Origin: Phytopseudomonas argentinensis | GTDB taxonomy: Bacteria > Pseudomonadota > Gammaproteobacteria > Pseudomonadales > Pseudomonadaceae | Direction of reading: 5' to 3' | Assembly: GCF_900113905.1 (NCBI RefSeq) | Contig: NZ_FORC01000002.1 | Coordinates: forward strand, 1,226,772 to 1,290,771 | Length of the DNA stretch: 64,000 nt | Shown here: piece by piece, positions 57,512 through 64,000 of the stretch | Layout: each line of letters starts with the position of its first letter | Numbering within the stretch: position 1 is the stretch's first letter | The notes under the pieces: model-generated | What the model was told of the DNA's origin: nothing | Database searches by the model: none | What the model saw: the letters and a program-made list of their open reading frames with translations, nothing else | Translations under genes and position numbers: made by a program

Positions 57512-59434
57512 ATGAACAGCTGGTTTTCGAACATCAGCGTCACCTTGAAACTCGCCTTGGGCTTCGGCCTCGTGCTCGCCCTTACCTGTGTACTCGCACT
57601 GACCGGCTGGACCAGCCTGGGCAGCCTCATTCAGCGCAGCGACTGGACCGCCGACATCGCTCGCCTGAACGACAGCCTGACCGATCTGCGCATCACCCGT
57701 CTGCAATACATGCTGGCCAACGGCGACGAGCAAATTGCCGAGACCGTGCAGAAATCCCTCGACGGCTTCAAGGCCCAGCATGGCCAGGTTTTGTCGCAAT
57801 TCAAGAGCCCCGAGAACGTGCGTCTGCTACAGGCGCAGGGGGCGCAGATCGATGCCTATCAGCTGTCGCTGAACAAGATGCGCGGCGGTTACCGCGTCAG
57901 CAACGACGCACGCCAGGAAATGACCCGCAATGCGGTGACCGCGGGCGAGGCGATCGACGAGATCAACGCCGCGGTGATGAACCTGCCGCTGTACGATGAC
58001 AGCCGTACTGCACAGTTCCAGGCCATCACCAAGGCCAAGGAAGACTGGCAGCTGGTGCGTTATCAGGTGCGCGGTTACACCGGCAGCCCGAACGCCGAGG
58101 CCGAGCGCACGGCTATCACGCAGATCGATACCACCATCAAGGAGCTGGAGTCCTTCCGCCAGGCATTCGCTGCCGAGCACCCGCAGCGGGTCAACCAGGT
58201 CACCACTGCACTGGACAACTACCGCAACGCGGTCATGGCCTTCAAGGCCGCCACCGAGACCATCGCCGTGGCGCGCAAGGAACTGACCGAGGAAGGTTAC
58301 GAGATCGTGCGTATCAGCAACGAACTCACCGCTATCCAGATGGAGCGTCGCAACAGCGAAACGGCCTCGGCGCGAACGCTGCAGCTGAGCACCACGGTGA
58401 TCGCGCTGCTGGTCGGCATTCTGGCCGCTTGGGTGATCACCCGCCAGATCACCCGTCCGCTGCAGGAAACCCTGGTAGCCGTCGAGCGCATCGCCGGTGG
58501 TGACCTGAGCCAGACCCTGCAGGTGACACGCCGCGACGAGATGGGCGTGCTGCAACAGGGTATTCAGCGCATGGGCAGCACCTTACGTGAGCTGATTGGC
58601 GGCATCCGCGATGGCGTCACCCAGATCGCCAGCGCCGCCGAGGAGTTGTCGGCCGTTACCGAGCAGACCAGTGCCGGGGTCAACAGCCAGAAGGTGGAGA
58701 CCGATCAGGTGGCCACCGCCATGCACGAGATGTCCGCCACCGTGCAGGAAGTCGCGCGCAATGCCGCTGACGCTTCGCGCGCCGCCTCCGACGCCGACCG
58801 CGAAGCCAACGACGGCGATCGCGTAGTGGGCGAGGCCATTGCACAGATCGAGCGCCTGGCTGCCGAAGTGACCCGTTCTACCGAAGCGATGAGCCATCTG
58901 CAGCAGGAAAGCAACAAGATCGGCAGCGTCATGGACGTGATCAAGGCGGTGGCCGAGCAGACCAACCTGCTGGCCCTCAACGCGGCCATCGAAGCGGCCC
59001 GTGCCGGTGAGGCCGGCCGAGGCTTCGCGGTGGTTGCCGACGAGGTTCGCGGTCTGGCGCAGCGTACGCAGAAGTCCACCGAGGAGATCGAGGAACTGGT
59101 CGCCGGCCTGCAGCACGGCACCCAGCAGGTGGCCAACATCATGCACGGCAGCCGCGAGCTGACCGACAGCAGCGTGCAGCTGACCCGCAAGGCCGGTGAT
59201 TCGCTGGAGAGCATCACCCGTACGGTGTCGAACATCCAGTCCATGAATCAGCAGATCGCCGCCGCTGCCGAGCAGCAGAGCGCGGTGGCCGAGGAGATCA
59301 GCCGCAGCGTGATCAACGTGCGTGACATCTCCGAGCAGACCGCGGCGGCCAGCGAGGAAACCGCGGCGTCCAGCGTCGAACTGGCGCGCCTGGGCAGCCA
59401 GTTGCAGCAGATGGTCAGCCACTTCCGCGTCTGA
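57512..59434 (+). CDS. Methyl-accepting chemotaxis protein with HBM-type sensor (McpS-like)
   Basis: A 640-residue chemoreceptor. TM1 spans about residues 11-33, and the periplasmic sensor region of about 255 residues fits the helical bimodular (HBM) size. TM2 spans about 290-311, then HAMP, then the signalling hairpin with tip [20 protein letters not shown] near residue 481. The N-terminus [20 protein letters not shown] closely resembles P. putida McpS, which senses TCA-cycle acids; ligand here is inferred. GGAGA (57499-57503) supports the ATG at 57512. A FliA-type promoter precedes it and a strong terminator follows. Confidence 0.9.
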   Translation: MNSWFSNISVTLKLALGFGLVLALTCVLALTGWTSLGSLIQRSDWTADIARLNDSLTDLRITRLQYMLANGDEQIAETVQKSLDGFKAQHGQVLSQFKSPENVRLLQAQGAQIDAYQLSLNKMRGGYRVSNDARQEMTRNAVTAGEAIDEINAAVMNLPLYDDSRTAQFQAITKAKEDWQLVRYQVRGYTGSPNAEAERTAITQIDTTIKELESFRQAFAAEHPQRVNQVTTALDNYRNAVMAFKAATETIAVARKELTEEGYEIVRISNELTAIQMERRNSETASARTLQLSTTVIALLVGILAAWVITRQITRPLQETLVAVERIAGGDLSQTLQVTRRDEMGVLQQGIQRMGSTLRELIGGIRDGVTQIASAAEELSAVTEQTSAGVNSQKVETDQVATAMHEMSATVQEVARNAADASRAASDADREANDGDRVVGEAIAQIERLAAEVTRSTEAMSHLQQESNKIGSVMDVIKAVAEQTNLLALNAAIEAARAGEAGRGFAVVADEVRGLAQRTQKSTEEIEELVAGLQHGTQQVANIMHGSRELTDSSVQLTRKAGDSLESITRTVSNIQSMNQQIAAAAEQQSAVAEEISRSVINVRDISEQTAAASEETAASSVELARLGSQLQQMVSHFRV

Positions 59435-59456
59435 TCGCGAAGGTGCGCTGAAACGC

Positions 59457-59489
59457 AAAAGCCGTTGCTCAGAGAGCAACGGCTTTTTT
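59457..59489 (+). terminator. Intrinsic terminator of the chemoreceptor gene
   Basis: AAAAGCCGTTGCTC (59457-59470), loop AGA, GAGCAACGGCTTTT (59474-59487) plus more T: a 14-bp perfect stem with T-run, 23 bp after the stop. Confidence 0.95.
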
Positions 59490-59491
59490 AT

Positions 59492-60343
59492 GGTTCTTCG
59501 CATTTTGGCGGGGAGGGTAGGCCTGACACCGGACTGGCAATTAAGTGTTAGCTGCCGATGACTTGGCACTCTCCATTGGCCCGCCGCCTGGACTAGTGGG
59601 TTTCGCCCCTTACGGGCGAGTCACTTGATTCGCTGCGCTCACCCTTCAGGCCAGCCTGCGGCTGTTACTTCGCTGCGCTGCGTAGCTCTTGCTTGCCCAA
59701 GAGAAAGTAACCAAAGAGAAGGGTACCCCACCATCCGGGCTAGGCGCCCCCGCCCTGCTGCGCCGGGGCTCCCTCGCTCCATCACCACTCCAGGGGCACG
59801 CTGCGAAGTGCCATCCCTGCCTAGGCGGCCCCGGCCATCGCAGCTCTCGCGACATCCATGTCGCTCATGGCTACCCGCCCGGCCCCTTACATGGCGATTC
59901 CACTCGGCCTCCTGAAGGGGATTTAGGCGTCGTCTGTGAGATCGGGCTTCAAGAGCAAAAGCCAAACGCTACCGACTTTGATCTTGCAGATGTCGCAAGC
60001 TCGCGACATGGTCCCCCTTCAGGAGGCCGAGTGGAGGTGTTGCGTAGGGGAGCGAGCCGCATGGATGCGGCGAGAGGCTTAATGGGCCAGGGAAGGCCCA
60101 TGTAAGCCGGCCCCCAGAGCGGCGCCGGAGCGAGGGAAGTTTCGCGTAGCGAAACCCGGATGTCGGGGTGCCCTTCTTTGGCACACCTTTCTTGGGCAAG
60201 CAAGAAAGGTGTGGCGCCCGTAAGGGGCGCAACATAAGGGGTCAGCAGACGCGGTAATGGATAGTGCCAAGCCAATGAGTGATACGCACAAAAACTTGCC
60301 AGTCCGGTGTCAACCCGCACCGTCCCCAAGCTATACGAAAACC
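59492..60343. repeat. 852-bp non-coding near-palindrome (paired inverted repeat, MITE-like)
   Basis: This gene-free stretch is an imperfect palindrome centred near 59918. Matching inverted segments include 59524-59540 with 60296-60312 (17 of 17), 59562-59577 with 60256-60271 (15 of 16), 59604-59618 with 60215-60229 (15 of 15), 59692-59739 with 60155-60200 (similar with small gaps) and 59899-59920 with 60014-60035 (22 of 22). It starts directly after the chemoreceptor terminator. Short open frames inside show no recognisable protein. It resembles a repeat family scattered in Pseudomonas genomes; mobility is inferred. Confidence 0.75.
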
Positions 60344-60368
60344 TTTTTTTATCGCCTATGGAAAACCG

Positions 60369-61151
60369 TCAATGCGTGGCGATCCAGATCAGCAGGCCGG
60401 CCTGGAACAGGCTGAAGGTCACCAGGCAGGCGATGGTGAAGCGCAGGCTGCCATCTTCGCGCTTGAGCCGTTCCAGGCGCTCGTGCTGCTTGCGCAATTG
60501 CGCGTCCTGCTCCTGCAGGTTGTGATCGGCCTGTTGCAGCATGGCGGCGGCATCCAGCTGCTCGATGAACTGCACCTTCTCGCCGTTCCAGTCACTGTGC
60601 AGGACGCTGAGCCGCGAGGCGCTGTACTGCGCCTTGAGTTGGTTCTCCTGATAGTCGACGTTGAACCCCTGGGCCTTGAGGCAGTGGTCACGGCGGGCGC
60701 GAGCTTCGTCGTTGAGCGCATCGCGGCTGGGCAGTGGGCCGCTTTCGAGGCTGTAGTGGGCGCAGTGCTGCTTGGCCCAGGCGACCGCCTGGGCCAGCAG
60801 GAAGCGCCCCAGCCCGCGGTTCTGCGGTTCCAGGCTGAGGCCGCTGTCGGGACCGAAGCGGGCTTCCTTGGCGCGGTGATCGAGCCACAGCTCCAGCACG
60901 TTCTGCTCCTTGCGCAGTTTTTGCCCAGGTAACTGCAGGCTCAGGCGCAGCAGGCTGTGGTCCTTGCTGTGCCGCTCGAGGCGACCGAGCTGTACGAAGC
61001 GCAGCGTGCGCGGGCCGGTGTGACGATCGGCGGGCAGGGGGGCCAAGCGCAGCAGGCGAAACTGCTCCGGGCCAAGGTTGGCCCAGGGATGGGACGGCGC
61101 GGGCTGTTCGCCTTCTTGCGCGACGACGGCGCTCGTTTCGCTGTCGGTCAT
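60369..61151 (-). CDS. GNAT-like protein with coiled coil and C-terminal membrane anchor
   Basis: A 260-residue protein of unclear function. The middle part (about residues 85-165) looks like a GNAT N-acetyltransferase: SLEPQNRGLGRFLLAQAVAW resembles the acetyl-CoA loop, and CLKAQGFNVDY the typical closing GF motif. A Gln/Glu/Arg-rich coiled coil follows (about 195-232). One membrane helix ends the chain (FTIACLVTFSLFQAGLLIWI). GAGGAACG precedes the start at 61151. It is on the minus strand between the palindromic repeat and the hydrolase gene. Confidence 0.7.
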   Translation of the reverse strand: MTDSETSAVVAQEGEQPAPSHPWANLGPEQFRLLRLAPLPADRHTGPRTLRFVQLGRLERHSKDHSLLRLSLQLPGQKLRKEQNVLELWLDHRAKEARFGPDSGLSLEPQNRGLGRFLLAQAVAWAKQHCAHYSLESGPLPSRDALNDEARARRDHCLKAQGFNVDYQENQLKAQYSASRLSVLHSDWNGEKVQFIEQLDAAAMLQQADHNLQEQDAQLRKQHERLERLKREDGSLRFTIACLVTFSLFQAGLLIWIATH

Positions 61152-61251
61152 CTGGCGTTCCTCGAAGAGCCGCCCTGCAGCCGCAGGACGTCAAAAAGAA
61201 TTCATGACGCCGTAGCGGGAACGAGGAGTCGCTGCGCCGCGGGTCATGGTT

Positions 61252-62232
61252 TCATGAGTTATCGGCAGCCTTGGCCGTCTCTGCAGGCGGCAACGCTTTG
61301 ATGAAACTGGCCAGGCGCGTGGTAAGGCCGCGTGCCAGGGGCAGGTCCGGGTTGTCATAGGACGCCAGTTGGGCCTCCATGTCCATCGGCACGATGCGCA
61401 GCACGTGGTTCATGCCGGTGACGATCTGCAACTCGGCCCGCGGGTTGGCAGCCTGCAGCTCCTCGGCGTCCTGCACGCTGACCTGGATATCGTGATCGCC
61501 CTGGAGGATCAGCGCTGGGGCTTTCACCTGAGCAAAGGCCGCCGCCGGATCCTGGCGGAACAGGGAAATCAGGTAGGGCTGTACGCTGGTGCGAAACAGC
61601 ACGGTCAGTTCATCCGACACCTGCGCCACCTGGCGGCCTTCATGCAGGGCTTCGAGCAGCGCCTCGGCCTCGCCACGCAGGCGCGGCGGCAGGCGGTTGC
61701 GCAGTTGTTCGCGCAGCAGTTGGTCGATAGGCCGTGCACTGCCGGCGATCGACACAAGAGCATCCGCGTCTGCCTGATTGGCCGCCAGGGTGGCGATCAG
61801 TGCGCCTTCGCTGTGGCCGACCAGAATGACCTGGCTGAAGCGCTTGTCCCCGCGCAATTGCTGCACCCAGGCCACCACGTCGGCCACGTAGCGCTCCACG
61901 CTCAGGTCGCGCTCGTGAGGCGTGGCGGCAAAGCTGGCGGCGATGCCGCGCTTGTCGTAGCGCACGCTGGCGATGCCTTGCTGGGCCAGTGCCTGGGCCA
62001 GTTTGCGGTGGGCGTCGTTATGGCCGCCGCCCGGGTTGTTGCCGTTCCGGTCGGTCGGCCCGGACCCAGCCACCAGCAGCACCACCGGGACCGGCTCCTT
62101 GCGCTGGGGCAATACCAGCGAGCCTTGCAGCACACCCTGGCCGGTATCCAGGCTGACCGGTTCACGCAGGATGGGGGCAGCCTGAACCAGGCCAGTGAAG
62201 AGAGAGAGGGTCAAAAGCAAGGCTCGCAGCAT
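61252..62232 (-). CDS. Secreted alpha/beta hydrolase
   Basis: A 326-residue alpha/beta hydrolase with an N-terminal signal peptide (LRALLLTLSLFTGLVQA, cleavage near residue 18). The nucleophile is S141 in LVGHSEGALIA. VLLVAGSGPTDRNGN forms the oxyanion region, RYDKRG a conserved loop, and the late ALILQGDHDIQV and GMNHVLR give Asp and His. It resembles bacterial prolyl-oligopeptidase/esterase-like hydrolases of unknown substrate. The ATG at 62232 directly precedes the signal peptide. It is divergent from aroC. Confidence 0.82.
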   Translation of the reverse strand: MLRALLLTLSLFTGLVQAAPILREPVSLDTGQGVLQGSLVLPQRKEPVPVVLLVAGSGPTDRNGNNPGGGHNDAHRKLAQALAQQGIASVRYDKRGIAASFAATPHERDLSVERYVADVVAWVQQLRGDKRFSQVILVGHSEGALIATLAANQADADALVSIAGSARPIDQLLREQLRNRLPPRLRGEAEALLEALHEGRQVAQVSDELTVLFRTSVQPYLISLFRQDPAAAFAQVKAPALILQGDHDIQVSVQDAEELQAANPRAELQIVTGMNHVLRIVPMDMEAQLASYDNPDLPLARGLTTRLASFIKALPPAETAKAADNS

Positions 62233-62320
62233 GATGGTGACGGGTCTGTGATGGGCTCTGTTGGACGCTGGCAATTGGCCAAAGGTTCGCGCGCGGGTGA
62301 TCTCGGCGGTTGGCTGGGAG

Positions 62321-62326
62321 TATACT
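62321..62326 (+). promoter_or_regulatory. Possible -10 element of aroC
   Basis: TATACT, 71 bp before aroC in the region divergent from the hydrolase gene, is a good sigma70 -10 match; a clear -35 was not found. Confidence 0.4.
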
Positions 62327-62396
62327 CAGCGGCTTTCTCTATGGGCCTGCCTTTTCGCCGCAGGCTGCAGATCGAACGTCTCTGGAGTCTCGCGCA

Positions 62397-63488
62397 ATGT
62401 CCGGCAATACCTTCGGCAAGCTGTTCACCGTCACCACGGCAGGCGAGAGCCATGGCCCGGCGCTGGTCGCCATCGTCGACGGCTGCCCGCCCGGCCTGGA
62501 TATTTCCCTGGAAGACCTGCAGCGCGACCTGGATCGCCGCAAGCCCGGTACCAGCCGTCACACCACCCAGCGCCAGGAAGCCGACGAGGTGGAAATCCTC
62601 TCCGGGGTGTTCGAGGGCAAGACCACCGGTTGCGCCATTGGCCTGCTGATCCGCAATACCGACCAGAAGTCCAAGGATTACTCGGCGATCAAGGATCTGT
62701 TCCGCCCGGCCCACGCCGACTACACCTACCACCACAAGTATGGCGTACGCGACTACCGCGGCGGCGGCCGCAGCTCGGCCCGCGAGACCGCCATGCGCGT
62801 GGCGGCCGGCGCCATCGCCAAGAAGTACCTGGCCAGCCAGGGCATCGTCATTCGTGGCTACATGAGCCAGCTGGGCCCCATTGAAATCCCCTTCAAGACC
62901 TGGGATTCGGTAGAGCAGAACGCCTTCTTCAGTCCCGATCCTGCCAAGGTGCCGGAGCTGGAAGCCTACATGGATCAGCTGCGTCGTGATCAGGACTCGG
63001 TCGGTGCGAAGATCACCGTGGTCGCCGAAGGGGTGATGCCGGGCCTCGGCGAGCCGATCTTCGACCGCCTGGACGCCGAGCTGGCCCATGCGCTGATGAG
63101 CATCAACGCGGTCAAGGGCGTGGAAATCGGCGATGGCTTCGCCTCGGTAGCCCAGCGCGGCACCGAGCACCGTGACGAGCTGACGCCTGCCGGCTTCGTG
63201 TCCAACCATGCCGGCGGCATTCTCGGCGGCATTTCCAGCGGCCAGCCGATCGTCGCTCACCTGGCGCTCAAGCCGACCTCCAGCATCACCACGCCTGGGC
63301 GCTCCATCGATGTCGATGGCAATCCGGCGGACGTGATCACCAAGGGCCGTCACGACCCCTGCGTGGGCATCCGCGCCACGCCGATCGCCGAAGCGATGAT
63401 GGCCATGGTGCTGATGGATCACCTGCTGCGCCACCGTGGGCAGAATGCCGATGTACGCGTGACTACGCCGGTACTGCCGCAGCTGTGA
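62397..63488 (+). CDS. aroC: Chorismate synthase
   Basis: A 363-residue FMN-dependent lyase converting EPSP to chorismate, the step after the AroA half of the fused enzyme at 4.3-6.6 kb. Family signatures are [11 protein letters not shown] near residue 12, [14 protein letters not shown] and [10 protein letters not shown]. The ATG at 62397 gives standard length; the open frame before it covers the promoter. A partial unknown gene follows 34 bp downstream. Confidence 0.97.
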   Translation: MSGNTFGKLFTVTTAGESHGPALVAIVDGCPPGLDISLEDLQRDLDRRKPGTSRHTTQRQEADEVEILSGVFEGKTTGCAIGLLIRNTDQKSKDYSAIKDLFRPAHADYTYHHKYGVRDYRGGGRSSARETAMRVAAGAIAKKYLASQGIVIRGYMSQLGPIEIPFKTWDSVEQNAFFSPDPAKVPELEAYMDQLRRDQDSVGAKITVVAEGVMPGLGEPIFDRLDAELAHALMSINAVKGVEIGDGFASVAQRGTEHRDELTPAGFVSNHAGGILGGISSGQPIVAHLALKPTSSITTPGRSIDVDGNPADVITKGRHDPCVGIRATPIAEAMMAMVLMDHLLRHRGQNADVRVTTPVLPQL

Positions 63489-63522
63489 TCGAGCGTCCCG
63501 GAAGTATGCAGGCGAGGGTGGC

Positions 63523-64000
63523 ATGAGCGAGTTTCCCGAGGTGCTACGCAGCGTTACAGGCAAACGCCTCTCGGACGTTCGCGATGCGTTGTTCGCGCTG
63601 AAGCCGGCCCAGGTCGACGAAAGAGCCGCGGGGTACCTCGTTGCGCTCTACACCGCCAGCAAGCAGCTCGATGTGCGCAGGCAGGTACTCAGGCTGCTGT
63701 ATGACTGCGACTTTCAGGCGCTCGATGAGTTTTTCACCCAGGCCTATCGAAAGGAGCGCTACCTGGACATGAAGGTCTATGCCCTCCGAGGCCTGGCGCG
63801 CCGTTCTGAAGAGAAGCAACTGCAGCGATTGCTCGAAGGCTTTCGCCAGACCTTGGCGAAGAGGCAGCAGTCCACGCCCTACAACTATCAGGAGTACGAG
63901 CTGCTCAGAGGGCGCAATGCGTTGCCGTATCTGGTCGAGCGTTATGGCTACGCCTGCCTGCGCGAGACCCTCGAGCAGGTCAACCGGCAGTACGACGCCA
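63523..64000 (+). CDS. Unknown helical protein, truncated by the window end
   Basis: An open frame of 159 codons runs from ATG 63523 past the right edge with no stop. The sequence (MSEFPEVLRSVTGKRLSDVR...) is rich in Leu, Arg, Glu and Gln and looks all-helical, with stretches such as DVRRQVLRLLYDCDF and LDMKVYALRGLARR that recall HEAT-like repeats. I do not recognise the family. Codon use differs from its neighbours, with AGA, AGG, CGA and CTA repeatedly used, which hints at a horizontally acquired gene. GCGAGG at 63512-63517 may be the ribosome-binding site. Confidence 0.7.
   Translation, partial: MSEFPEVLRSVTGKRLSDVRDALFALKPAQVDERAAGYLVALYTASKQLDVRRQVLRLLYDCDFQALDEFFTQAYRKERYLDMKVYALRGLARRSEEKQLQRLLEGFRQTLAKRQQSTPYNYQEYELLRGRNALPYLVERYGYACLRETLEQVNRQYDA

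Noticed and set aside
59625-60329. Several short open frames inside the palindromic region
   Set aside because: They overlap on both strands, follow the repeat structure rather than codon bias, and have Pro/Arg/Ser-rich products without domains.

Overview
The window is a contiguous piece of a high-GC gammaproteobacterial chromosome, almost certainly Pseudomonas. The evidence is the gyrA-serC-pheA-hisC-tyrA/aroA-cmk-rpsA block with its TyrA-AroA fusion, an Entner-Doudoroff glucose regulon (hexR/zwf/pgl/eda, edd/glk/gltR/gtrS, gts transporter), a BenR/CatR benzoate-catechol cluster, GTGGGAGCG-type REP elements, and AACAACAA-type (Hfq/Crc) leader motifs. The GTAGGRTGG palindromes suggest the stutzeri/mendocina/alcaligenes side of the genus, but that is only an impression. 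No tRNA, rRNA, CRISPR, prophage or intact insertion sequence was seen.

Layout. (1) 1-9.1 kb: core operon from the 3' end of gyrA through serine, aromatic and histidine biosynthesis genes to cmk and rpsA. (2) 9.2-29.6 kb: a complete benzoate-to-TCA-cycle cluster. It holds benABCD, transporters benK and benE and porin benF, divergent catR/catBCA, the activator gene benR, then pcaIJF, pcaT and pcaBDC. It begins directly after the rpsA terminator, where ihfB sits in P. aeruginosa. (3) 29.6-32.1 kb: an MsbA-like ABC exporter and folE. (4) 32.3-49.8 kb: glucose uptake and Entner-Doudoroff genes: gap and divergent edd-glk-gltR-gtrS, an AGE-family epimerase, gtsABCD, a LamB-type porin, hexR and divergent zwf-pgl-eda. 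(5) 49.9-57.2 kb: an AroE-like dehydrogenase, a DUF3309 mini-protein and the four-gene DNA-ligase-associated repair operon (MBL exonuclease, ATP-dependent ligase, Lhr-Core helicase, metallophosphoesterase). (6) 57.5-64 kb: an HBM-type chemoreceptor, an 852-bp non-coding near-palindrome, a GNAT-like membrane-anchored protein, a secreted alpha/beta hydrolase, aroC and a truncated unknown gene.

How the genes work together. BenABCD make catechol from benzoate, CatABC convert it to beta-ketoadipate enol-lactone, PcaD opens the lactone, and PcaIJ and PcaF yield succinyl-CoA and acetyl-CoA. PcaB and PcaC feed the protocatechuate branch, whose ring-cleavage genes pcaHG are outside the window. Glucose enters through the LamB-type porin and GtsABCD, is phosphorylated by Glk and passes through Zwf-Pgl-Edd-Eda, with Gap beginning lower glycolysis. 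Regulatory sites can be read directly: two TGCA-N6-GGNTA BenR repeats before benA, a CatR palindrome on the catR ribosome-binding site, a tandem CGATTATCG operator before pcaI, TTGT-N7-ACAA HexR sites, and A-rich Crc/Hfq motifs in at least ten leaders of both the aromatic and glucose regulons.

Most of the window is well-understood metabolism. The less ordinary items are an identical three-box promoter before two sugar genes (candidate GltR regulon), the long non-coding palindrome, a 16-bp perfect inverted repeat before the DUF3309 gene, the Lhr-Core repair operon, and a LamB-like porin in the slot where OprB is expected. I did not find a clearly undescribed multi-gene system.
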